NCBI RefSeq assembly: GCF_900141745.1
Contig: NZ_FSRM01000001.1
Span: 3,348,001 to 3,412,000 of the forward strand
Direction of reading: 5' to 3'
Source of the DNA: Paraburkholderia phenazinium
Lineage (GTDB): Bacteria > Pseudomonadota > Gammaproteobacteria > Burkholderiales > Burkholderiaceae
Length of the DNA stretch: 64,000 nucleotides
Part shown: piece by piece, positions 54,149-63,153 of the stretch
Numbering within the stretch: position 1 is the stretch's first letter
Layout of the letters: each line of letters starts with the position of its first letter
The notes under the pieces: model-generated
Database searches by the model: none
What the model was told of the DNA's origin: nothing
What the model saw: only the letters and a program-made list of their open reading frames with translations
Translations under genes and position numbers: made by a program

Positions 54149-55204
54149 TTAAGGCACAGGAAAACTGCGGTCGAAGCTCGCTTTGACATCGAGGCGCGCG
54201 GGAATGACGCTGGCGGCTGTGTAGGTGTCGGCGGTACGCTGCTGCGCCGCGATCACACCGTCGTCAATCGCGACCGGATGCACCTGACCGCGTTGATAGA
54301 CGGTTTTCAGCACGTCGGGCGGCAAGCCAGTCACGCGCGACTGCATCGCTGCGACCTCCTCGGGATGCGACAGCGCCCACTGCTGGCCAAGCGCCACGCG
54401 CCGCAGGAAGTCCGCTAGCACCGCACGTTTATCGGCGATGGCGCGTTCGGTCGCAACCTGGTAGCTCAGCCCTTCCGACAGGCCGACGCCATTGACCAGA
54501 ATACGGTCGTGATCGCGGGACTCGCTTAACGCCGTGTATGGATCCCACACGGACCAGGCATCCACGCTGCCCGATGCAAGCGCCGCCTTTGCATCAGCTG
54601 GCGCGAGGAAGACCAGCGTGACATCGGAGAGCGGAATATTGGCCTTTTTCAGGGCCGCGAGCACGAGGAAGTGACCGATCGAGCCGCGCGTCGTGGCGAT
54701 ACGCTTGCCCTTCAGGCTCGCCACATCGGTGAGCGGCGAATGCGCGCCGACGACGATCGCGAGATCGACCGGATGCGAGCGCGTCGCGGCCACCGCGCGC
54801 ACCTGGGCGCCTGCTGCAAGCGCGAACACCAGCGGCGCGTCGCCGAGGCCACCCACATCCACGGCACCCGCGTTCAGTGCCTCACCGAGTGGCTGTGCGG
54901 CAGGAAAGTTGAACCATTCGATCTGGTACGGCAGATCCTTCAGTTGCCCCGACGCTTCGAGAATGCCGCGTGTTTGCAGCGCCTGGTCGCCGACTTTCAG
55001 CACGGGCAGATCGGCGGCACACGCCATGTCAGGCCATGTGGTCAGACCCACTGAGGTCAATGCCAACGCTGCCAGTACAGACGCCTTTGCAAACGCCTTT
55101 GCAAATGCTGTTGCCACCACGTCACGAAGACGCGGCGAGGCCATCCCCGCAACAAACGCAAGAGGCGTGAAAAACCCACGGGAGAGAAAACGTGTTGTCG
55201 TCAT
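54149..55204 (-). CDS. aliphatic sulfonate ABC transporter binding protein (SsuA-like), copy 1
   Basis: A 351-residue periplasmic binding protein of the NMT1/SsuA type. The signal peptide is long and ends near residue 62 (DMACA, then ADLPVL). It carries a four-residue duplication, FAKAFAKA, from a perfect 12-bp tandem repeat at 55081-55104. The mature body has GQALQTRG, GDAPLVFALA and SVDAWSVWDPY segments typical of sulfonate binders. No SsuB or SsuC genes follow. Start ATG at 55204. Confidence 0.9.
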   Translation of the reverse strand: MTTTRFLSRGFFTPLAFVAGMASPRLRDVVATAFAKAFAKASVLAALALTSVGLTTWPDMACAADLPVLKVGDQALQTRGILEASGQLKDLPYQIEWFNFPAAQPLGEALNAGAVDVGGLGDAPLVFALAAGAQVRAVAATRSHPVDLAIVVGAHSPLTDVASLKGKRIATTRGSIGHFLVLAALKKANIPLSDVTLVFLAPADAKAALASGSVDAWSVWDPYTALSESRDHDRILVNGVGLSEGLSYQVATERAIADKRAVLADFLRRVALGQQWALSHPEEVAAMQSRVTGLPPDVLKTVYQRGQVHPVAIDDGVIAAQQRTADTYTAASVIPARLDVKASFDRSFPVP

Positions 55205-55376
55205 ATCGTTCGCTACGGACTAGTCAGCAACGACGATACGGCACGTACTTGTATAAGACAAACGCATTATTCTTCTAAGCAAATATGCGGATCTTGCTAC
55301 GCACGGCAGCGTGAACCGGCCTCATTGCAGGTATCATCGAACGCACGATTTGCTTGCCCTTACCTCATCGCTCAAC

Positions 55377-56291
55377 ATGAAGATCGACGATATCGACGCC
55401 TATGTCGCCGTCATCCGCGCCCAGTCGCTGCAGCAGGCCGCGCAGACACTCGGCCTCACGCAACCGGCCATCACGCGCCGGCTGCAAAACTTCGAGGAAG
55501 CGTTGGGCATCGAACTGCTCGATCGCAATACGCGTCCGCTAAAAGCCACCGCAACCGGACGCGTCGTCTACGAACAATGCCGCGTCATCCAGCGCGAACT
55601 GGACGTGCTGCGCGGGTTGGTCGCGAACGATTCGCCGCCGGTCGGCGCACTGCGCCTGGGCGTCGCGCAGACGATCGCCGATATCGCGTTGCCCGATGCC
55701 ATGCGCGAACTACGCACGGCCTACCCCGAGTTACAGGCGCGTGCCTCGAGCGGCTGGGGGAGTCAGTTGCTGCAACGGGTGGAAGCCGGCGAACTCGATG
55801 CCGCGGCAATGTTGCTCCCGGCCAACAAGACGTTCGCCGAGTCGCTCGCCGCGCGCTCGCTGGGACGCGTCAAACTCGCCGTCGTGGCGCCGCATGGCAC
55901 GCTGAAAAAACGCGCGCATACGCTGGCGGAATGTCAGGCGATCGGCTGGGTGCTGAATCCGGATGGCTGCGGGTTTCGCGAAGGTCTGCTGCGTGCCTTG
56001 ACCGGTCTCGGTCTCACGCTGAAGCTGAACATGGAGACGCTCGGCACCGAACTGCAATTGCAGCTCGTCGCCGACGGCAACGGCTTGGGGCTCGTGCCGC
56101 TGCCCTTGCTACAGACGAGCCGTTACGCAGCCGCTCTGGACGTGGTGACCGTGAGCGACTTCAAGCCGCTGATCGATATCTGGCTCGTGCATCCGCGCGT
56201 GCTCGGCAAGCTGCAGCAGCCCGTGGAGCGTTTCGGCGCCGCCGTCGAGCGGCAATTCAAGGCGGCACGGCTGCAATCTCAGGCAGCCTGA
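55377..56291 (+). CDS. LysR-family transcriptional regulator
   Basis: A 304-residue regulator. The N-terminal winged helix-turn-helix (residues 4-62: SLQQAAQTLGLTQPAITRRLQNFEEALG) is followed by the periplasmic-binding-like effector domain. The ATG at 55377 gives the standard N-terminus; an upstream extension of 22 residues is not family-like. It is divergent from the SsuA-like gene (54149), so it likely controls that and perhaps the sulfur genes downstream. Effector unknown; CysB/Cbl similarity is not evident. Confidence 0.9.
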   Translation: MKIDDIDAYVAVIRAQSLQQAAQTLGLTQPAITRRLQNFEEALGIELLDRNTRPLKATATGRVVYEQCRVIQRELDVLRGLVANDSPPVGALRLGVAQTIADIALPDAMRELRTAYPELQARASSGWGSQLLQRVEAGELDAAAMLLPANKTFAESLAARSLGRVKLAVVAPHGTLKKRAHTLAECQAIGWVLNPDGCGFREGLLRALTGLGLTLKLNMETLGTELQLQLVADGNGLGLVPLPLLQTSRYAAALDVVTVSDFKPLIDIWLVHPRVLGKLQQPVERFGAAVERQFKAARLQSQAA

Positions 56292-56385
56292 GGACAAGAC
56301 AAACCAACGCGCGCGCATGCCTGCTTCGGCATGCAGTGCGCGTTGGACCGGCTTGCGCGACCCTCAAAACAGCAAGGGCTACCGC

Positions 56386-57987
56386 TCAGATCACGTGAAA
56401 CCCATGTGTGCCATCGCGCGCCAGTTGCGCGACCAGTCCGTACTCCCAGTCCAGATAGGCCTGCATCGCTTCGTGCGCGTTATCCGTGCCCTCGTAAGGA
56501 CGACGATAACGATCGATGCGCGGTGACGCGAGATGCGTCTCGCCGCTCTCGAGCGGCAGACCCGCCGCGATCCACGCCGTCGTCCCACCCGTCAGCACCT
56601 GCACCGGCTTGCCCGTCAATTCGGCCAGTTCCGGCGCAGCGAAGCGTGCGAGCGCACTGGTCCCGCAGGTCACCACATAGCGTTGCGCTTCCGGCAAGTT
56701 GGGCAGCGCATCCGCCAGTTGTCCGCGCAACGCAAACCACGCACCGGGAATATGCCGCGCTACATAGTTCGCGCTCGCCGTGAAATCCAGCACGACGGTG
56801 CCGGGCGCACGCAGCAGTATCGCGAGGTCCGTCGGCGAAATCTCGTCGACAACAGGCGGCGTCACCGCGTTGCGCGCGACCGGCGCTGCGCCCTCTTCCG
56901 TGAAATCGGCCGGCGTCAGACCATCGACCACGTACACCTCGACATTCATCTGCGCGAGCCACGAGGCCGTCATGTTTGCGCGCACGCCGTCGCTGTCCGC
57001 GAGAATCACGCGGGCACCGCGCACCGGCGCGAACATATCGGTCTCCTGCACAAGCTGCCCGCCAGGCGCGCTGCGAAATCCGGGCACATGGCTCGCCTGG
57101 TACTCCTGCGGCGAACGCACGTCGAAACGATAGATCGTGCGCACGGCTTCCTCTGCCCAGCGACGCGCTTCGTCGCGCGAAGTGCGGCCCACTTCAGCGC
57201 GATCGGCCACTGCGCGCGCCGAGGCCGCTGCAGCGACCCGCACCGAATCGACGGTGACCGGATCGAAGCGCTTCGTGCTGCCGTGCGCCAGCGTTTGCCC
57301 GGCGAGCGTCCAGCCGATCGTGCCGTTACGTAACGCCGCAATGGGATTGGGCACGCCCGCATTGATCAGCGATTGCGCACCAATGATGCTGCGCGTGCGT
57401 CCGGCGCAGTTGACAACGATCTGCGTCGACGGGTTCGGCGCGAGTTGCCGCGCGCGCAGCACCAGTTCGGCACCCGGCACGCTGATGCTGCCGGGAATGT
57501 TCATGGTCTGATACTCGTCGAAGCGGCGCGCGTCGAGCACGACCACGTCGGCGTCGCTGTCGAGCAGTTCCTGCAATTGCGGCGCTTCGAGCGACGGTGT
57601 ATGCCGTTCGCTTTCCACCAGTTCGCCAAAGGCCTTGCTCGCCGAGTTGACGTCCTGAAACAGTTCGCCACCTGCGTCGGCCCAACCGCGCAAACCGCCG
57701 GCCAGCAATGTGACATCGGTGTAACCCAGTTCAACGAAACGGCGCGCCGCGCGCACCGCGAGCCCTTCGCCATCGTCGAACACCACGATCGGCACGCTGC
57801 GGCGTGGCAACCGCAACGGCGCGTCCAGTTCAAGCTTCGATAACGGAAGATTGGCGGCGAACAGCGGATGGCTGCGTGCATGCGGATCTTCCTCGCGTAC
57901 GTCGAGCAATGCGATTTCGCGGCGCTCGAGTAATGCGCGGCGCACGTCTTCGAATGAACGGCTACGGAATTCAGTCTCAATGGTCAT
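56386..57987 (-). CDS. four-domain rhodanese-like sulfurtransferase
   Basis: A 533-residue protein made of four rhodanese domains (about residues 8-110, 133-235, 275-375, 383-485). Domains two and four have catalytic Cys (Cys194 in CAGRTRS, Cys441 in CGTSALA). Domains one and three have Asp at the equivalent place (DDGEG, DSDG), so they are likely inactive. Two active sites thus alternate with two inactive units. Rhodaneses move sulfane sulfur between thiols and acceptors. The start overlaps the upstream dioxygenase stop (ATGA), so the two are translated together. Confidence 0.92.
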   Translation of the reverse strand: MTIETEFRSRSFEDVRRALLERREIALLDVREEDPHARSHPLFAANLPLSKLELDAPLRLPRRSVPIVVFDDGEGLAVRAARRFVELGYTDVTLLAGGLRGWADAGGELFQDVNSASKAFGELVESERHTPSLEAPQLQELLDSDADVVVLDARRFDEYQTMNIPGSISVPGAELVLRARQLAPNPSTQIVVNCAGRTRSIIGAQSLINAGVPNPIAALRNGTIGWTLAGQTLAHGSTKRFDPVTVDSVRVAAAASARAVADRAEVGRTSRDEARRWAEEAVRTIYRFDVRSPQEYQASHVPGFRSAPGGQLVQETDMFAPVRGARVILADSDGVRANMTASWLAQMNVEVYVVDGLTPADFTEEGAAPVARNAVTPPVVDEISPTDLAILLRAPGTVVLDFTASANYVARHIPGAWFALRGQLADALPNLPEAQRYVVTCGTSALARFAAPELAELTGKPVQVLTGGTTAWIAAGLPLESGETHLASPRIDRYRRPYEGTDNAHEAMQAYLDWEYGLVAQLARDGTHGFHVI

Positions 57988-58592
57988 GAGATTGCGATCT
58001 CCTTCGATACATTCCAGATATTCGGCAACACGTCGTTGGAATAACCGGAGATAAATGTCTTGCGGCCACCCTCCCCGGGGTAAACCGAGCGCGACACCGC
58101 CCCGATATTTGCACCATAAACGTGAATGCTGACCGACACGCGGTCGTCGTATGCATTGCTAACCCGATGAATGTCGCCAATGCGCGGCGAGACCGCATCG
58201 ACGGCACCAGTTTCGAGCCGCCTTGCCCCATCAGAAGCAATCACCGTGCCGCTTTCGTCGAGACAATATGGCTGTGCGATTTCCGCACCACGCAAGACAC
58301 CAATCAGGCCCCAAACGGTGTGGTCGTGAACCGGCGTGGCCTGTCCTGGCCCCCAGACAAAACTCACCACAGAGAAGCGCTGACGAGCATCCGCGTGCAG
58401 AAGGAATTGCTGATAGCGCTCGGGGTCTGGACGCGCGTACGCGTCGGGCAACCAGTCGTCGTGCGCAACCAGTTCACGCAGCGCGGCGCCGCCCGCTTCC
58501 AGCAGACTGGCTTCGGGGAGAGCATCGTCGAGTAACGATGCGATCCGCTCGACAAATGTGCGCAAGCGGTCAAGCCGCAAGATCTGGCTCAT
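57984..58592 (-). CDS. cysteine-dioxygenase-type cupin enzyme linked to rhodanese
   Basis: A 202-residue cupin. Iron ligands are HDH in PVHDHTVWG and His in GDIHRVSN. It resembles 3-mercaptopropionate/cysteine dioxygenases and should oxidise a thiol to a sulfinate. It is only distantly like the protein at 11973, though lengths match. It overlaps the rhodanese gene by four bases, as often seen for thiol oxidation pairs, and lies 200 bases from the class II aldolase. Product sulfinate could be passed to sulfur assimilation. Confidence 0.87.
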   Translation of the reverse strand: MSQILRLDRLRTFVERIASLLDDALPEASLLEAGGAALRELVAHDDWLPDAYARPDPERYQQFLLHADARQRFSVVSFVWGPGQATPVHDHTVWGLIGVLRGAEIAQPYCLDESGTVIASDGARRLETGAVDAVSPRIGDIHRVSNAYDDRVSVSIHVYGANIGAVSRSVYPGEGGRKTFISGYSNDVLPNIWNVSKEIAIS

Positions 58593-58792
58593 GACGTAAT
58601 GGAAAAAATGAGGGTCGAGAAAAGGTGCGGCGGCGCTGGCGGCCTTCAGGGTCCGCGCGACGCTCTGTTCTGGTTCGAGATCGGGTTGACGACGACCTGG
58701 TCTAGTGTACGCACATCCGCAGCGGGATGGGGCCGCTGCGCCGCAGCGACACCGGCGGCGCAGACGGCATTGTCATCTTGAGCGGATTGTCC

Positions 58793-59620
58793 TCAGTCGA
58801 ACACGTCCGGCTCATTGGCGACCACACCCTCCAGCAGGCTCTGGAATGCAAACAATGCGCCACCCGCTCGCCCCACCTGCTCGTGCGTCAATGTGGCAAT
58901 GTCGTGTGGGATAGGTTGCGGCTTGCCAGCCGCCTCGGCGAGCAATTGCGCGTGACAGGCATTGTCGAGTGCGATGTACCACCACGCCGCTGCCTCGACG
59001 GTCGGTCCCGCGGTCAGGATGCCGTGGTTCTTCAGAATGACCGCGCGATTCGGGCCAAGCGCTGTTGCAATGCGCGCCCCTTCTTCCGTATCGAGCACGA
59101 CACCACGAAAATCGTCAAACAGGGCGTGGTCCTGGTAGAACGAGCACGAGTCTTGCGTGAGCGGATCGAGCGTGCGTCCAAGCGTCGACCAAGCCTTGCC
59201 ATACAGCGAGTGCGTGTGCGCAGCGGCCACGACATCGGGCCGTGCTTCATGAATCGCGGCATGAATCGCGAAAGCCGCCTGATTGACGGGCCCCTCGCCC
59301 ACCACGATCTCGCCTTGCGAATTCACCAGCAGCAGGTCGGAAACGCGAATCCGGCTGAAATGCTTGCCGAACGGATTGACCCAGAAGTGATCGGGCCATT
59401 CCGGATCGCGCGCCGTGATGTGACCCGCAAGGCCTTGATCGAAACCGTAGCGCGCGAAAATGCGAAATGCGACAGCGAGCCGCTCTTGCCGATAGCGGCG
59501 CTCCTCAGCGACGCTCGCGCGCGGCGGCACTTCATCGAACCAGAATTTGCGCAGCGGCGCATGGCGTTGCAACGTCGACGTTTCTGTAGCGGGAACAGCA
59601 GGCAGAGATAGATCGGTCAT
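58793..59620 (-). CDS. class II aldolase/adducin-domain protein
   Basis: A 275-residue zinc aldolase-fold protein. Metal ligands His-x-His lie in AAHTHSLYG and a third in LKNHGILTAGP. The family includes fuculose-phosphate aldolase and sulfur-linked members. The location between a thiol dioxygenase and an SsuD-like monooxygenase suggests a sulfur-compound breakdown role, but the substrate is unknown. It lies 11 bases downstream of the SsuD-like gene and likely shares its transcript. Confidence 0.87.
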   Translation of the reverse strand: MTDLSLPAVPATETSTLQRHAPLRKFWFDEVPPRASVAEERRYRQERLAVAFRIFARYGFDQGLAGHITARDPEWPDHFWVNPFGKHFSRIRVSDLLLVNSQGEIVVGEGPVNQAAFAIHAAIHEARPDVVAAAHTHSLYGKAWSTLGRTLDPLTQDSCSFYQDHALFDDFRGVVLDTEEGARIATALGPNRAVILKNHGILTAGPTVEAAAWWYIALDNACHAQLLAEAAGKPQPIPHDIATLTHEQVGRAGGALFAFQSLLEGVVANEPDVFD

Positions 59621-59631
59621 TGTTCCTCCGT

Positions 59632-60711
59632 TCAGGCTGCCACGCGTTCGCTGCGAGCAATGCGCTCGCGCGTGGCGGGAATCAGCGCGCGGCCATAGTC
59701 GATCGCATCTTCAAGCGGGTCGAAGCCGCGGATCAGGAAGGTGGTCACACCCAACGCATAGTACTCCGCGAACGTGTCGGCCACCTGCTCCGGTGTGCCG
59801 ACCAGCGCCGTCGAATTCGAACGGCCGCCGATTTCCTTGGCGATCGCGGTCCACAAGCGCTCGTCGACTCGATCCGCCTCGCCTGAAGCCGCCAGCAAGC
59901 GGCGGGCACCTTCGCTCTGCGCGGGGCCGCCTACGCCCAGACCCTGGGCGGCACGCAACCGCTTGGTCTCTTCGAGAATATGCTCAGCGCGTTCCCATGC
60001 CGCGGCTTCGGTATCCGCCAGAATCGGCCGGAACGATACCGAGAAGCGCACCGTGCGGCCATGCTTCGCGGCTTCCGCGCGCACCCGAGTGACCTGCTCG
60101 CGCACCTGCGCCTTCGATTCGCCCCACAGCGCGTAGACGTCAGCATGCCGGCCGGCGATTTCAAGCGCGGGTGCCGAGGCCCCGCCGAAATACACCGGAA
60201 TATGCGGTTGCTGCACCGGCTTCACTTCGGAGAAACCGCGCTCGAAGCGGTAGTACTTGCCCTCGTGATCGAACGGCGTATCCGAGGTCCAGATGCGGCG
60301 CAGGATCGACACGTACTCGTCGGTGCGTGCGTAGCGCTCGTCGTGCGACAGGTAATCGCCGTCGCGGCGTTGCTCGGCGTCGTCGCCGCCGGAGATGATG
60401 TGCACGGCAAGGCGGCCGCCCGAGTAGTGATCGAGCGTCGCGAGCTGACGCGCGGCTAGCGTCGGCGCTACAAAACCGGGCCGGTGAGCAAGCATGAAAT
60501 GCACGCGACTTGTCACGCTCGCGGCCTGCGCGACGGTCAGCAGCGCGTCGGGGCTGGTCGAGTGATGCGGAACGAGGATGCGGTCGAAGCCGGCGTTCTC
60601 GTGGGCCCGTGCGAACTGCTCCACGTAACCGGTATCTATTGACGGGCCTTGCGGCGCGTGCGTTTCCGAGACCTTGCGAGTCTGGATCATGCCGATGAAT
60701 TCGACTGCCAC
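59632..60711 (-). CDS. SsuD-like FMNH2-dependent alkanesulfonate monooxygenase
   Basis: A 359-residue flavin-dependent luciferase-fold oxygenase (LLM class). The GGRLAVHIISGGDDAEQRRDGD stretch and YFGGASAPALEIAGRHADVY match SsuD. It should split alkanesulfonates to sulfite and aldehyde with reduced FMN from a separate reductase, which is not encoded here. It is divergent from the SsuA-like gene at 61016 across 305 bases. Similar enzymes work on dimethylsulfone (SfnG), so the substrate is not settled. Confidence 0.9.
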   Translation of the reverse strand: MAVEFIGMIQTRKVSETHAPQGPSIDTGYVEQFARAHENAGFDRILVPHHSTSPDALLTVAQAASVTSRVHFMLAHRPGFVAPTLAARQLATLDHYSGGRLAVHIISGGDDAEQRRDGDYLSHDERYARTDEYVSILRRIWTSDTPFDHEGKYYRFERGFSEVKPVQQPHIPVYFGGASAPALEIAGRHADVYALWGESKAQVREQVTRVRAEAAKHGRTVRFSVSFRPILADTEAAAWERAEHILEETKRLRAAQGLGVGGPAQSEGARRLLAASGEADRVDERLWTAIAKEIGGRSNSTALVGTPEQVADTFAEYYALGVTTFLIRGFDPLEDAIDYGRALIPATRERIARSERVAA

Positions 60712-61015
60712 GATGCGTCTCCCCGATGATCGACAGAACGCCGGACGCGCTGAACGCGGGCCGGCGGCGACACCCCGGACGGGATGTCAGGCAAGCCTCA
60801 AAGGTAGCACCGCAACATGCGTTCGTTAAATATTGATAGCCGATAAAGATATCGCAATTGCATGTTTGTGACGGCTCGAAGCGGTTGCTAACCTCCCTCC
60901 GCGACAGCATGTTCCGGCCGTTCCGCGAACTGTCCCGGCCAATTCATGCTTGCCGCTTTTTCCGCGGCTTCCTTCCGCTTCCTGTTTGCGTTTTCCTCTT
61001 CGTGGAACTACACCG
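60712..61015. other. divergent promoter region of the sulfonate genes
   Basis: About 300 bases between SsuD-like and SsuA-like genes. An A/T-rich zone at about 60828-60865 (with TAAATATTGATAGCCGATAAAG) is the probable promoter region for one or both, where a CysB- or LysR-type activator could bind. No clear palindrome. Confidence 0.45.
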
Positions 61016-61984
61016 ATGACCGCTTTTCGCTCCGACCGCCGCCGGATTCTGCACACCCTTGCCGCCTGGGGTCTCGCTCCCGCTGCGGCGTGGCTCGCTG
61101 CGACGGATGCGCTGGCTGCAGAGCCCACCCTGGTATTTGGCGATCAGGCCGGCGGACTGCGCGCGCTAGCCGAAGCGGCCCACGTGCTGGACGGCACACC
61201 CTATGCGTTTCGCTGGGCCAACTTCCAGGGCGCTGCGCCGCTCTTCGAGGCGCAGCGCGCGAACGCGGTCGATCTCGCGCCCGCGGGCGATCTGCCGGTG
61301 CTCGCGGCGGCAATCGGCGATCCGTCGCTGAAGATTGTCGCGACCCGCGTCGGAACGCCGACCTCGCTCGGGATCGTCGTCCAGGCCGACTCGCCACTAC
61401 GGCATGTAGCCGATCTGAAAGGCAAGACCGTGGTGGTGTCGTCGGCGCGCGGCAGCATTTCGCAATACCAGTTGTATGGCGCGCTGGCCGAAGCCGGACT
61501 CACGCGTGACGACGTGAACGTGCGCTTCGTGCTGCCCGTCGACGCCTTTGCGGCGTTCGAGGCGCGCCAGCTTGAAGTATGGGCGACCTTCGATCCGTAT
61601 TTCGGCACCGCTGTGCAGCGCGGAGGCCGCGTATTACGCGACGGCTCCGGCATCAACACCGGACTTGCCTTCATCACCGCTTCGGGCGCAGCGGCCGCGG
61701 ACCAGGCGAAGCGCCCGGCGTTGAGCGATGCGCTGCAACGCTTTCGACGCGCCGGCGCGTGGGCCGTCGGACATCCTGAAGCGTACGCGCAGGTGTATGC
61801 GACGGTGACGCGCCTCCCGATCGAGACGGCGAGAGTCATCACCGCTCGCGCCGCCTTGCAGCAACGGCCCGTCAGCGACGCGGACATCGCAGCGCTGCAA
61901 AAGGTCGCCGACCGCGCGTTCGAGCAACAGATCCTGCCGTCGAAGGTGGATGTGCGAGCGATCACGGCGCAAGGCCTCGGTTAG
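61016..61984 (+). CDS. aliphatic sulfonate ABC transporter binding protein (SsuA-like), copy 2
   Basis: A 322-residue periplasmic binding protein. The signal has RR in RSDRRRILHTL, so Tat export is possible, then a hydrophobic stretch ending ALAAEP. The mature part (FGDQAGGLRALAEAA, AVDLAPAGDLPVL, TFDPYFG) resembles copy 1 (54149) in plan but is clearly divergent. The ATG at 61016 matches the start of the signal; an earlier frame start would add 22 residues. No transporter genes follow. Confidence 0.88.
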   Translation: MTAFRSDRRRILHTLAAWGLAPAAAWLAATDALAAEPTLVFGDQAGGLRALAEAAHVLDGTPYAFRWANFQGAAPLFEAQRANAVDLAPAGDLPVLAAAIGDPSLKIVATRVGTPTSLGIVVQADSPLRHVADLKGKTVVVSSARGSISQYQLYGALAEAGLTRDDVNVRFVLPVDAFAAFEARQLEVWATFDPYFGTAVQRGGRVLRDGSGINTGLAFITASGAAAADQAKRPALSDALQRFRRAGAWAVGHPEAYAQVYATVTRLPIETARVITARAALQQRPVSDADIAALQKVADRAFEQQILPSKVDVRAITAQGLG

Positions 61985-62160
61985 AGATTTTTGAGCATGT
62001 TCGTGCCGCGGCCTCGCTGGGCACTGTCTGATTGCGCCAATGGGCTAGCCGGCACGCCAACCAGGATTGCCACGATGCTGCCGGTACGAAACAGCATGTA
62101 CGTATGCCTCGCCCGTCCGTATTCGCTCCTGGCCTCGTTGGCGGCGTGCCGGACGTCCCT

Positions 62161-63153
62161 TCAAACCCTGCCCTTGACAACGGAAGAAGGCCCGCCCAAA
62201 CGGCGGAAAACCTCACCCCCTTGCCATGAGAGAAGCGCGGCACACCCAAATAAAACCTCGCGCATGCGCTTGACGAGAGCTAAAGAAAGCGCAACGTCCC
62301 GATCGACCCCAAACAATTGCGCAAGCAGTACAACCGCCGCGTCCTGCACCCCCACCCCAGCGGGAACAAAAAACGCAGCATGCCTGACAGCCTGAGTGAG
62401 GCCTTCAATAGCCAAAGCCCCGCTCAAAGAAACAGGATGCCCCAGTAACGCTAAAGCCCAATAAGTCTCAAGCGCGCCAAGCAGATACCCACTCAGTTGC
62501 CAGAGAAACGCCCTCAGTAAAAGCCCGCTGCGAGACAAAAGCGCATCGATATCGGCATCAAGCTGGCGCCCATCGACCGCCGGCAGGAGCGAACCCGTGG
62601 AGCCTAACAACCTCCCAGCCCACCGCTCGATGGCATAAAAAACCCCGCCCCGCCTAATGAGGACCACAGCGATAACAGGCAAAGGCAACGACAGAAGCAA
62701 AGCCATTCCAATCGTGCGCACGACCCCAGCCTGATGCGTAGCCGCCACGATCAACACCAGCCCGAGCGCCGAATAAACATACTGCACGGCCATGGTCACC
62801 ATGACCTCGACGACAACTGAGGCACTGACTCCGCTCAGATCGTTCACACGCCAGGCGGCAAGCCGAATCCCGACAATCTCCCCGCCAATCCCCGCTGCGG
62901 GCAACAAGCGGCTCACGGCTTCACGAACCGTCGCCACCCACCAAAGAAATATCAGCGATGCCCGCTTACCCAGCAACAGATGCCACGCATACGCATCGAG
63001 CAACAACGGCAGTGCATGAAACGGCACAAGCCACAGCAACGCAAACCCCGCTTGCCCAATGATCTGAATCAGACCGCCGACACCCTCGTGCAGCACGAGC
63101 CCAATCAGGATCGCGATCCCGATCGGCAAACCGGCCCATTGCAGGCGCTTCAT
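62161..63153 (-). CDS. hpnL: hopanoid-associated membrane protein HpnL
   Basis: A 330-residue integral membrane protein with eight or so helices of the UPF0104/lysylphosphatidylglycerol-synthase membrane type. Next to hpnK, it matches HpnL of hopanoid clusters. The ATG at 63153 overlaps the hpnK stop (ATGA). The coding strand is G/T-rich with unusual codon choice, like the 3' ends of mdtC and the gene at 30109. Its exact role in hopanoid metabolism is not known. Confidence 0.85.
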   Translation of the reverse strand: MKRLQWAGLPIGIAILIGLVLHEGVGGLIQIIGQAGFALLWLVPFHALPLLLDAYAWHLLLGKRASLIFLWWVATVREAVSRLLPAAGIGGEIVGIRLAAWRVNDLSGVSASVVVEVMVTMAVQYVYSALGLVLIVAATHQAGVVRTIGMALLLSLPLPVIAVVLIRRGGVFYAIERWAGRLLGSTGSLLPAVDGRQLDADIDALLSRSGLLLRAFLWQLSGYLLGALETYWALALLGHPVSLSGALAIEGLTQAVRHAAFFVPAGVGVQDAAVVLLAQLFGVDRDVALSLALVKRMREVLFGCAALLSWQGGEVFRRLGGPSSVVKGRV

